A DNA stretch of 7,180 nucleotides from Actinomycetota bacterium (GTDB lineage Bacteria; Actinomycetota; Thermoleophilia; Gaiellales; Gaiellaceae), in the NCBI GenBank assembly GCA_013812265.1, contig JACCTQ010000300.1:1-7180 (forward strand). The letters are read 5' to 3'. Below are positions 1-5,808 of the stretch, piece by piece. Below the pieces are notes generated by a model that worked only from the letters and a program-made list of their open reading frames with translations, had not been told where the DNA came from and ran no database searches. Position numbers and translations under genes: made by a program. The stretch's first letter is position 1. Every line of letters starts with the position of its first letter.

Positions 1-245
1 TGCTTCGCCGGAGCGACGACTACGGCATCCCCTCCCATGCGAAGGAGGCCTACGCCTTTGCGGTGCTTGGTTTCCTCACGGTTCACGGGCTCACCGGCTC
101 CCTTCCCTCGTGCACGGGCGCGCGAGCCGCCTCTTTGCTCGGTAGCGTGACTCCCGGCCGTGGGGCTCTGAGGCTCCCGGGGCCGGCGAAGGAGCCGCCG
201 CAGCGACTCCTCGTCGCTCGGGATAGGCAGGCAGCGGCAACGTGA
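1..245 (+). CDS. anmK: Anhydro-N-acetylmuramic acid kinase, C-terminal fragment
   Basis: Only the last 80 codons are present (reading frame from base 3, TGA at 243-245); the gene starts before the window. AnmK is a cytoplasmic enzyme that opens 1,6-anhydro-MurNAc and phosphorylates it with ATP to MurNAc-6-phosphate, the substrate of MurQ etherase. What is seen is the typical family C-terminus: a DYGIP segment, then AKEAYAFAVLG, HGLTGSLPSCTGA and LLGSVTPG, matching the family's conserved 'KEA-AFA-L' helix, 'G-LPS-TGA' loop and 'LG-I-PG' end. A proline-rich tail of about 28 residues follows. The stop overlaps the nagZ start by 4 nt (GTGA), so the two are probably co-translated. AnmK implies that the organism makes anhydro-muropeptides with lytic transglycosylases. 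The ATP-binding N-terminal part is outside the window, so intactness cannot be judged. Confidence 0.9.
   Translation, partial: LRRSDDYGIPSHAKEAYAFAVLGFLTVHGLTGSLPSCTGARAASLLGSVTPGRGALRLPGPAKEPPQRLLVARDRQAAAT
242..245 (+). promoter_or_regulatory. GTGA stop-start overlap anmK/nagZ
   Basis: The GTG start of nagZ (242-244) shares bases with the TGA stop of anmK (243-245). No good Shine-Dalgarno stands at the normal distance; only a weak AGGCAGG lies about 12-18 nt upstream. Translation of nagZ probably depends on termination and re-initiation at this site (inference). Confidence 0.7.
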
Positions 246-1663
246 CCGAGCTCGTCGATCGCTGCCTGCTACTCGGCTTCGAGGGCCGTACGGCGCCCGA
301 CCGGATCCGCCGGCTCGCGGCAGCCGGCCTGGGCGGCGTCATCCTCTTTGCGGACAACCTCGGCGAGCCCGAGGAGATCGCAGGTCTCGTCGCGGCGCTG
401 CGCTCGGAACGGCCGGAGCTCCTCGTCGCGCTCGACGAGGAGGGCGGGACCGTGACCAGGCTCGAGGCTCGGCACGGTTCCTCCTTTCCCGACGCTCTGA
501 CCCTCGGGACCGTGGACGACGTCGAGCTGACGCGGGAGGTCGCCCGCTCTGTCGCCGGCGCACTCGCGAAGGTGGGGGCGAACCTGAATCTCGCGCCCGT
601 CGTCGACGTCAACTCCGACCCGGCCAACCCGGTGATCGGAGTCCGCTCGTTCGGCGCCGACCCCCGGCGGGTGGCAGCCCACGGCGTCGCCTTCGTAGAG
701 GGAACGCAGGAGCGTGGCGTCGGCGCGTGCGCGAAGCACTTTCCGGGGCACGGTGACACGACCGTCGACTCGCACTTCGGCTTACCGCGGATCGGGCGGG
801 GCCTGGAGCAGCTGCGCGAGGTCGAGCTCGTGCCGTTCCGAGCGGTGATCGAGGCCGGCGTCGAGGCGATCATGACGGCCCACGTCCACTTCACGGCGCT
901 CGACGAGGCGCCGGCGACGCTGAGCCGGCCGATACTTACCGGGCTCCTTCGCGAGGAGCTCGGCTTCGGCGGCGCGGTCGTCACCGACGCGCTCGAGATG
1001 GAGGCGATCGCCGGCTCGGTCGGCGTCGCCCGGGGAGCTGTCCGCAGTCTCCAAGCCGGCGCCGACCTCCTCTGTATCGGACGGGAGGCGCCGCAGGAGG
1101 ACGCGCGTCTCGCGCTGCAAGAGGCGATGCGCGACGGCACGCTGGCAACGGAGCGTCTGGAAGAGGCCGCCGGGCGGGTCGACCGGCTCGCCCTCGCCGC
1201 GCGAACACCGGCCGCCGGGGAGGTGGACCGCCACCTGGGCGTCGAGGCCGCGCGGCGCGCCGTCTCGGTCGCGGGCGAGATCAGGCTCGCGGCGCCTCCG
1301 GTCGTGATCGAGCTCCTCTCCGGACGCGGCGCCGGTATCGGCGGTGCCTCCGGCAGCTTGCTGGACGAGCTTCGCGTGCGTGAGCCTGCGGTCGACGGGG
1401 AACGTCTCGACGCACCGCCGCCGGATGTCGACGAGCTACTGGCACGGGCCGAGGGGCGCCCGCTCGTCGTCTCCGCGGAGGAACCGCACCGGTATCCATG
1501 GCAGCGCGACGTCCTGCAGCGGGTCCGCACGGGGCGTCCCGAGGCGATCGTCGTCGCCTTCGGGGTCCCCGACCCGCAACCACTCGACCCGCCGGTGCTG
1601 ACGGCACACGGCAGCGCGCGCGTCGCCGTGGCCGCCGCCGCCGAGCGCCTGCTGCGCCCGTGA
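242..1663 (+). CDS. nagZ: Beta-N-acetylglucosaminidase NagZ (GH3)
   Basis: This 473-residue protein is a glycoside hydrolase family 3 enzyme that removes non-reducing terminal GlcNAc from muropeptides (GlcNAc-MurNAc or GlcNAc-anhydroMurNAc). Visible motifs: ILFADN at 34-39, the LDEEGG substrate-binding segment at 64-69, APVVDV at 118-123, the NagZ signature KHFPGHGDT at 165-173 followed by D176-S-H178 (the Asp-His general acid/base dyad of NagZ enzymes), and VVTDALEM at 246-253 with predicted nucleophile D249. Residues from about 330 on form a second, GH3 C-terminal-like domain. The total is therefore longer than single-domain proteobacterial NagZ (about 340) and shorter than Bacillus NagZ/YbbD (about 640). 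The GTG start leads straight into the barrel (RCLLLGFEG), leaving no signal peptide, so a cytoplasmic site is inferred. It overlaps anmK upstream and the sugar kinase downstream by 4 nt each. Confidence 0.95.
   Translation: MTELVDRCLLLGFEGRTAPDRIRRLAAAGLGGVILFADNLGEPEEIAGLVAALRSERPELLVALDEEGGTVTRLEARHGSSFPDALTLGTVDDVELTREVARSVAGALAKVGANLNLAPVVDVNSDPANPVIGVRSFGADPRRVAAHGVAFVEGTQERGVGACAKHFPGHGDTTVDSHFGLPRIGRGLEQLREVELVPFRAVIEAGVEAIMTAHVHFTALDEAPATLSRPILTGLLREELGFGGAVVTDALEMEAIAGSVGVARGAVRSLQAGADLLCIGREAPQEDARLALQEAMRDGTLATERLEEAAGRVDRLALAARTPAAGEVDRHLGVEAARRAVSVAGEIRLAAPPVVIELLSGRGAGIGGASGSLLDELRVREPAVDGERLDAPPPDVDELLARAEGRPLVVSAEEPHRYPWQRDVLQRVRTGRPEAIVVAFGVPDPQPLDPPVLTAHGSARVAVAAAAERLLRP
1660..1663 (+). 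promoter_or_regulatory. GTGA stop-start overlap nagZ/kinase
   Basis: The GTG start (1660-1662) overlaps the nagZ TGA stop (1661-1663). No Shine-Dalgarno-like sequence precedes it, so coupled re-initiation is the likely mode of translation. The overlap also fixes the start, because the conserved DAGGT phosphate motif begins only five codons later. Confidence 0.7.
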
Positions 1664-2487
1664 TCCTCGGGGTCGACGCCGGCGGGACGGCCACGCGGGC
1701 CGTGCTGGTCACGAACGGGGCGGTGGTCCACCGGAGCGAGACGGGACCGCTCAACGCGCTCCTCCACGCGGATGTCATGGAGCGGCTCGCCCGCCTCGTG
1801 GACGACAGCGGCGCGCACCGGGCCGGCATCGGGCTTCCGGGGCTCCGGGGTGGTGCGGCCGCCCGTCTCCAGGCCGCGCTCTCGCGCCGGGTGGAGGCGA
1901 AGGTCGTCGTCGCGGACGACGCGGAGATCGCGCGCCTCGGCGCGTTCGAGGGTGGGCCGGGAATCGTCGTGGTCGCCGGCACGGGATCGATCGCGCTGGG
2001 CGTGAACGGCCGCGGAACGCGAGCGCGCGCAGGCGGCCACGGATACGTCCTCGGCGACGAGGGCGGCGGGTACTGGATCGGCCGCGAGGCCGTACGCGCC
2101 GCCCTACGGTCTCGCGACGGGACCGGCCCGAGCACTCGGCTGGAGACGCTCCTCGAAGAGCGGCTGGGGATGGATCTCGACCGCTTGCTGGCGGATGTCT
2201 ACTCGGCTCCGGCCGACCGGCTGCGCCTCGCGCGACTCGTGCCGCTCGTGGGTGCTGCCGCCAAGGAGGACGAAGTCGCGGACGCGCTCTTGACCAGGGC
2301 GGCCGACCACCTCGTGGGACTTGCGCGCGTGCTGCAACGGCGTCTGGGACCGCTCGGCGTCGCAGCTGTCGGCGGTGTCTTTCGCCTGCCGGCGGTCCGC
2401 GAGCGCTTCGCGGGCGAGACAGGTGCGGTCGACCCGGTGCTGCCGCCGGAGCTCGGGGCCGTCCTGCTCGCTCAGACGGCCGCGTAG
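1660..2487 (+). CDS. BadF/BcrA-family amino-sugar kinase (GlcNAc/MurNAc kinase-like)
   Basis: This 275-residue member of the BadF/BadG/BcrA/BcrD ATPase family has the sugar-kinase fold. Visible motifs: phosphate-1 loop GVDAGGT at 4-10, VVVADDAEIA at 82-91 with candidate catalytic Asp at 86/87, phosphate-2 loop VVAGTGSIALG at 104-114, GGHGYVLGDEGGGYWIG at 125-141, and a C-terminal adenosine loop VAAVGGV at 234-240. Such proteins include N-acetylglucosamine kinases and Clostridium MurK, which phosphorylates both GlcNAc and MurNAc. Directly downstream of nagZ, it is expected to phosphorylate the GlcNAc released by NagZ and possibly MurNAc released by NamZ. Which sugar is used cannot be read from the sequence. 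The frame is open back to 1498, but that extension is arginine-rich antifamily sequence inside nagZ; the GTG at 1660 is chosen because of the motif position and the overlap. Its 3' end overlaps the convergent namZ. Confidence 0.85.
   Translation: MILGVDAGGTATRAVLVTNGAVVHRSETGPLNALLHADVMERLARLVDDSGAHRAGIGLPGLRGGAAARLQAALSRRVEAKVVVADDAEIARLGAFEGGPGIVVVAGTGSIALGVNGRGTRARAGGHGYVLGDEGGGYWIGREAVRAALRSRDGTGPSTRLETLLEERLGMDLDRLLADVYSAPADRLRLARLVPLVGAAAKEDEVADALLTRAADHLVGLARVLQRRLGPLGVAAVGGVFRLPAVRERFAGETGAVDPVLPPELGAVLLAQTAA
2472..2487. other. Tail-to-tail overlap of the two convergent operons
   Basis: The kinase stop (TAG, 2485-2487, + strand) and the namZ stop (TGA, complement of 2472-2474) lie inside each other's reading frame, so 16 bp code for both proteins. 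There is no space between the genes for a terminator and no obvious hairpin with a T-run here. The two mRNAs would therefore have complementary 3' ends. Confidence 0.85.
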
Positions 2488-3620
2488 AGCAGGTCGTCCG
2501 CGATCGAGGCGTGGAATCCCGCCATCGGCTCCGGGGTGGGTGCGCTCCGTCGCGCAGCGAGGCGGTCGCCGAGCTCGGTGCTCCCCCAGAGCAGGTCGAG
2601 GAAACGCCGGCCTTCCGGGCGCGAAGGCATGAGCAGCTCGGCCTCGGCGAATTCGGCGAACACGGCCGCCAGCAGCAGGCAACCGAGCGCGACCGGCTGC
2701 ACGCCGTCAGGGTCGAGCACGTGCATGAAGAGCCCCTCGCAGACCTCGCCCTCGTGCTTCGAGGACTGCGGGCGAAAGAGGATGCGGCGAAAGGCGACTC
2801 CCGGAGCCTCGCCTTCGAGCCGGTCGAGCAGGCGGCCGGAGTCGAGCCAGGGCGCGCCGAAGAGCTGAAAGGGGGTCGCCGTGCCGCGGCCCTCCGAGAG
2901 GTTCGTTCCCTCGAAGAGGCACGAGCCGGGATACAGCAGCTGCGCCTCGAACACGTTGAGGTTCGGCGAGGGCGGAATGAACGGGCGCGGGGGAGAGACC
3001 CGGCCGGGATGCCAGCCGCGCGCGGGCACGACCTCCAACGCCACGTCGAGGCGGCGCCGGCGTACGTGCCACCGCAGGACCTCTCCGAGCGTCAGCCCGT
3101 GGCGGATAGGGAGCGGACCGAGCCCCACCAGCGATTCGAAGCCGGGCTCCAGCAACGGCCCCTCGATCGCCCGGCCCAGCGGGTTCGGCCGGTCGAGCAC
3201 GAGCACCTCGAGCTCCGGCCGATCGCGTGCCACGCACTCCAGGAACCGCGATGCGGTGGCCGCATACGTTCCGTAGCGAGCGCCGAGGTCGAGCAGGTCG
3301 ACGACGACGGCGTCGATCCCCTCGAACGCCTCCGGGGCGTTGCTGTCGCCGTCGCCGGCCGCATAGAGGCTCCACACGGGGAGGCCTGTAAGAGGGTCGC
3401 GGCCGTGGGCGACCGCCGTACCGGCCTGGGCGACACCGTGGACGCCATGCTCGGGCGCGAAGAGACGGACGACCTGATGTCCCCGGCGAAGCGCCTCCTC
3501 CGGGCCGAAGCGGAGCGCTCGCCGCTCGACCGCGCCGGCGTTCGCGAGCCAGCCCAGCCTGCGGTGTCCCGGCTGCCTGTCGAGGAACTCGTCGAGGCCG
3601 GCAGTGGTCGGCGCGATCAA
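2472..3620 (-). CDS. namZ: Exo-beta-N-acetylmuramidase NamZ (DUF1343, GH171)
   Basis: This 382-residue protein is a full-length DUF1343 member; the Bacillus homologue (YbbC/NamZ) removes MurNAc from the non-reducing end of peptidoglycan fragments. Visible family motifs: N-terminal GLDEFL (8-13), RLGWLAN (21-27), LFAPEHG (53-59), the DLLDLGARYGTY block (108-119), DRPNP (143-147), RHGLTLGE (173-180), PPSPNLN (216-222), LYPG with FEGTN (229-240), SEGRGT (242-247) and SSKHEGEVC (286-294). The TTG at 3618-3620 is taken as start because it overlaps the upstream TGA and the family homology begins within a few residues. There is then no signal peptide, unlike the secreted Bacillus enzyme, so a cytoplasmic role is inferred. 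It is the last gene of the - strand operon, directly after the AmiE-like gene with which it should act in sequence. R/Y-G-TY replaces the more usual F-Y-TY. Confidence 0.92.
   Translation of the reverse strand: MIAPTTAGLDEFLDRQPGHRRLGWLANAGAVERRALRFGPEEALRRGHQVVRLFAPEHGVHGVAQAGTAVAHGRDPLTGLPVWSLYAAGDGDSNAPEAFEGIDAVVVDLLDLGARYGTYAATASRFLECVARDRPELEVLVLDRPNPLGRAIEGPLLEPGFESLVGLGPLPIRHGLTLGEVLRWHVRRRRLDVALEVVPARGWHPGRVSPPRPFIPPSPNLNVFEAQLLYPGSCLFEGTNLSEGRGTATPFQLFGAPWLDSGRLLDRLEGEAPGVAFRRILFRPQSSKHEGEVCEGLFMHVLDPDGVQPVALGCLLLAAVFAEFAEAELLMPSRPEGRRFLDLLWGSTELGDRLAARRSAPTPEPMAGFHASIADDLLYAAV
3617..3620 (-). promoter_or_regulatory. TTGA stop-start overlap amidase/namZ
   Basis: On the - strand the TTG start of namZ (3620-3618) shares two bases with the TGA stop of the amidase-like gene (3619-3617). 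No Shine-Dalgarno is seen upstream. A rare TTG start is plausible here only because of coupling to the preceding stop. Confidence 0.6.
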
Positions 3621-4684
3621 ATGCCGGCTGCGAGCGCGCTGTGGAAAGCCCGGCGAAGGGCCACGATCTCCGCGCTGCGGCGTCGCGCGTGCACGGCGTT
3701 CGTGAGCAGGACGACGCCGAGCCCCGCCTGCGGCGATACCACCAGCGACGTGCCCGTGAAGCCCGTGTGGCCGTAGGTGTCGTCAGGCCAGCCGGTTGCC
3801 ATCCCGAACGGCTGCACCTGCCAGCCGAGACCGCGCACCTCGGGCGGGTCGCCCGTCTGGCGGCGCGTCATCCGCTCGAGTGCGTCGCGAGACAGCACGG
3901 GGTGCTCGTCCGGCCGGAGCAGTGCCCGGACGAAGCGCGCGAGGTCGGCGAGCGGGCCGAAAAGCCCTGCATGGCCGGCGACCCCGCCGAGCGCACGGGC
4001 GTTCTCGTCGTGCACGATGCCCCACACGTCCTCCGTCGCGGCGATCCTGCGCTGCCAGGACTCCGGCGGGCGGTAGCGAGTGTCTCGCATCCCGAGCGGC
4101 TCGAGCACGATCCGCCGCGCTGCCCGCTGGAGCTGCTCGCCCGCGCAGCGCGCCGCTGCCCAGCCGAGCAGCATGAAGTTGAGGTCGCTGTAGCAGACCT
4201 CCTCGCCAAGCGGCCGCTCGCGCCGTTCGGCGTAGACGAGACGCTGGACCGCGCGCATGCCCTGGCCGTGCTCGTAGAACGGCCGCCAAGCGGGGAGCCC
4301 GGAGCAGTGGGTGAGGCAGTGCCAGAGCGAGATCTCGTGCGAGGGGTAGCCGGGGAGCCAGCGCGCGACGGGATCGTCGAGGCCCCAGGCACCACGCTCC
4401 TCGAGCGCCAGGGCGAGCGGGACGGTGACGACGAGCTTCGTCAGCGAGGCGAGGTCGAAGATGGTCCCGAAGGCGACGGGGATCTCCGGCTCGGTCACGG
4501 CCAGCCCCCCGAAGGCGCGCGCGGCGATGCCGTCGCGGTCGACCACGGCGAGCGCGGCCCCTGGCGGAAAGCCGTCGGCGAGCGCTTCACGCACGACGTC
4601 GAGTGCGCCGCCCAGGGCTGTGCGCGACGGGGTCGCGACGCCCGGCCGGACGTCGACGGCCAGCTCCGCCGCGGACGTGCCCAC
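3617..4684 (-). CDS. Serine beta-lactamase-fold N-acetylmuramyl-L-alanine amidase (AmiE/YbbE-like)
   Basis: This 355-residue protein belongs to the class C beta-lactamase/penicillin-binding-like family (PF00144). It carries S80-L-T-K83 (nucleophile and base of the SxxK motif), Y165-S-D (YxN-like second motif) and H306-T-G with GFTG (third motif). The segment VHDENARALGGVAGHAGLF (224-242) is characteristic of Bacillus YbbE/AmiE and its relatives. AmiE cleaves the lactyl-amide bond between MurNAc and the L-Ala of the stem peptide after NagZ has removed GlcNAc. Placement next to namZ and in a locus with nagZ repeats the Bacillus ybbE-ybbD-ybbC association and supports this role over a generic esterase. 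The start is the GTG at 4684, one base after the upstream stop; an open extension to 4834 lies inside the GNAT gene and was rejected. No signal peptide or lipobox is seen. Confidence 0.85.
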   Translation of the reverse strand: MGTSAAELAVDVRPGVATPSRTALGGALDVVREALADGFPPGAALAVVDRDGIAARAFGGLAVTEPEIPVAFGTIFDLASLTKLVVTVPLALALEERGAWGLDDPVARWLPGYPSHEISLWHCLTHCSGLPAWRPFYEHGQGMRAVQRLVYAERRERPLGEEVCYSDLNFMLLGWAAARCAGEQLQRAARRIVLEPLGMRDTRYRPPESWQRRIAATEDVWGIVHDENARALGGVAGHAGLFGPLADLARFVRALLRPDEHPVLSRDALERMTRRQTGDPPEVRGLGWQVQPFGMATGWPDDTYGHTGFTGTSLVVSPQAGLGVVLLTNAVHARRRSAEIVALRRAFHSALAAGI

Positions 4685-4685
4685 G

Positions 4686-5804
4686 CTAGACGTAGTTGAG
4701 TCCTTGCGGCCAGACGAACGGGACGGGTAACACCTCGGGGAGCGCAGGCGGCGGCCACGATTCGATCGCACTCGTATGCCCGAAAAGAAGGGACGTGAGC
4801 CCGGCCGCCCCGAGCGTGCGGGCCACGTCGCCAACTCCCAGCGTGTAGACGCCGGGGCTGCGCTCGCCGAGCGCGCCGCCGGCGCCGAGCCCTAGATCCT
4901 CCCAGAGGCCGACGCCGTCTATGACCTTCACCGTGTATGGGAACGGTTCACGCGGAACCGCCGAAGAACCTGGAAGCCGCTCGGCCAGCTCGGCGTCGGC
5001 GTCGAGGAGCGGCACGAGCACCGCGCCACCGCCCGCCCGGAGGACGGCGTCGAAGATCGCGGCGAGCCCGTCCGGGTCGCCGGCCCACTCGCTGACGAGC
5101 TGGACGTCGGGATGGTGCCTCGCGCCCGAGACGACGATCGCGTACGCGCGCAGCTCGACCCCGTCCGAGGCGAGAAACCCCGCCTGCTCGCCCTGCTCGG
5201 CGGCTGCGAAGCCGGCCGCGGCGAAGAGGCGGTCGAGCGCGGCCGGCGTGCGTACGTAGCGGGTGCGGCGGCGGTCGTACAACTGCGCCGCGGCGGAGAG
5301 CCCGTCACGGCGGAGACGCGTCACCGTCCACCGGCTGCCTACCGCGAGCGGCCGGTCGAGCCGGTACCACCGAACACTGCCGACCCGCACCGCGCCGAAG
5401 CGCCGGTAGAGGCCGCGCCCGCCGGAGATGAGCAGCAGCCGGCAGCCCTCGTGCCGCAGCGCCTCCTCGGCCAGCCCGAGCAACCGCGACGCGACGCCGT
5501 GTCCGCGGAGGTGCGGCGCGGTGGCGACCGACCCGATGCCCGCCGCGCGTACGGGCCGGCCGTCCAGCAGCAGATCGCAGGGCAGCGCCCCGGCGAGGCC
5601 GGCGATCCGCCCGTGCTCGCGGTGGACGAAGAGATGCTCCACGTTCCCGGGGTCGAAGAGGCAGGGGTAGTCGCCGGCCATCGACCCGCGGCCGCTCGCG
5701 CGAAAGACGCCGTCCGCGAAGGCGACGATTTCCGGTAGCCACTCCAGGCGCGCCTGCTCCGCGCCGCCGGTCGCGGATGCGCCCGTTCGCAGGACTGCGG
5801 CCAC
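4686..5804 (-). CDS. GNAT-family N-acetyltransferase, substrate unknown
   Basis: This 372-residue protein has one recognisable GNAT domain in its first half. The acetyl-CoA pyrophosphate-binding motif A is seen as VATAPHLRGHGVASRLL (93-109, R/HxxGxG/A type), followed by a LLLISGG strand and a YRRFGA segment typical of the motif B region. The second half (about 190-372) resembles the extra C-terminal regions of long Eis-like GNAT proteins; it ends in a PFVWPQGLNYV tail. The GTG start at 5804 lies 4 nt after the OppF-type stop, and its own stop is 1 nt before the amidase-like gene, so it is an integral operon member. The substrate cannot be deduced. From context it may acetylate glucosamine, muramic acid or de-N-acetylated muropeptides, as Clostridium GlmA does for glucosaminides (inference). 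An unrelated resistance or protein-acetylation role is possible. Confidence 0.8.
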   Translation of the reverse strand: MAAVLRTGASATGGAEQARLEWLPEIVAFADGVFRASGRGSMAGDYPCLFDPGNVEHLFVHREHGRIAGLAGALPCDLLLDGRPVRAAGIGSVATAPHLRGHGVASRLLGLAEEALRHEGCRLLLISGGRGLYRRFGAVRVGSVRWYRLDRPLAVGSRWTVTRLRRDGLSAAAQLYDRRRTRYVRTPAALDRLFAAAGFAAAEQGEQAGFLASDGVELRAYAIVVSGARHHPDVQLVSEWAGDPDGLAAIFDAVLRAGGGAVLVPLLDADAELAERLPGSSAVPREPFPYTVKVIDGVGLWEDLGLGAGGALGERSPGVYTLGVGDVARTLGAAGLTSLLFGHTSAIESWPPPALPEVLPVPFVWPQGLNYV

Positions 5805-5808
5805 GTGC

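Noticed and set aside
1498..1659. Upstream ATG extension of the sugar kinase
   Set aside because: Adds 54 arginine-rich residues encoded inside nagZ, before the normal N-terminal phosphate loop; the GTG at 1660 fits better.
91..2040. 649-codon open frame on the - strand antisense to nagZ and the kinase
   Set aside because: Arg/Ser/Ala/Pro-rich translation without any domain, lying opposite two genes with clear catalytic motifs; long antisense frames are expected at this GC content.
1281..2135. 284-codon open frame on the - strand
   Set aside because: Arg/Pro/Ser-rich shadow frame with no domain, opposite nagZ and the kinase.
2511..3776. 421-codon open frame on the + strand antisense to namZ
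   Set aside because: No recognisable motif and composition typical of a reverse-frame shadow; namZ on the other strand carries the full family pattern.
3641..4699. 352-codon open frame on the + strand antisense to the amidase-like gene
   Set aside because: Low-complexity Arg/Glu/Ala-rich translation; the opposite strand encodes the SxxK enzyme.
4685..4834. Upstream extension of the AmiE-like protein
   Set aside because: Fifty basic, unstructured residues fully inside the GNAT coding region; the GTG at 4684 directly follows the GNAT stop.
4944..4960. Inverted repeat CGGTTC-ACGCG-GAACCG, a possible operator or hairpin
   Set aside because: A 6-bp stem in the middle of the GNAT coding region, no T-run and no second copy seen; such repeats occur by chance in GC-rich sequence.
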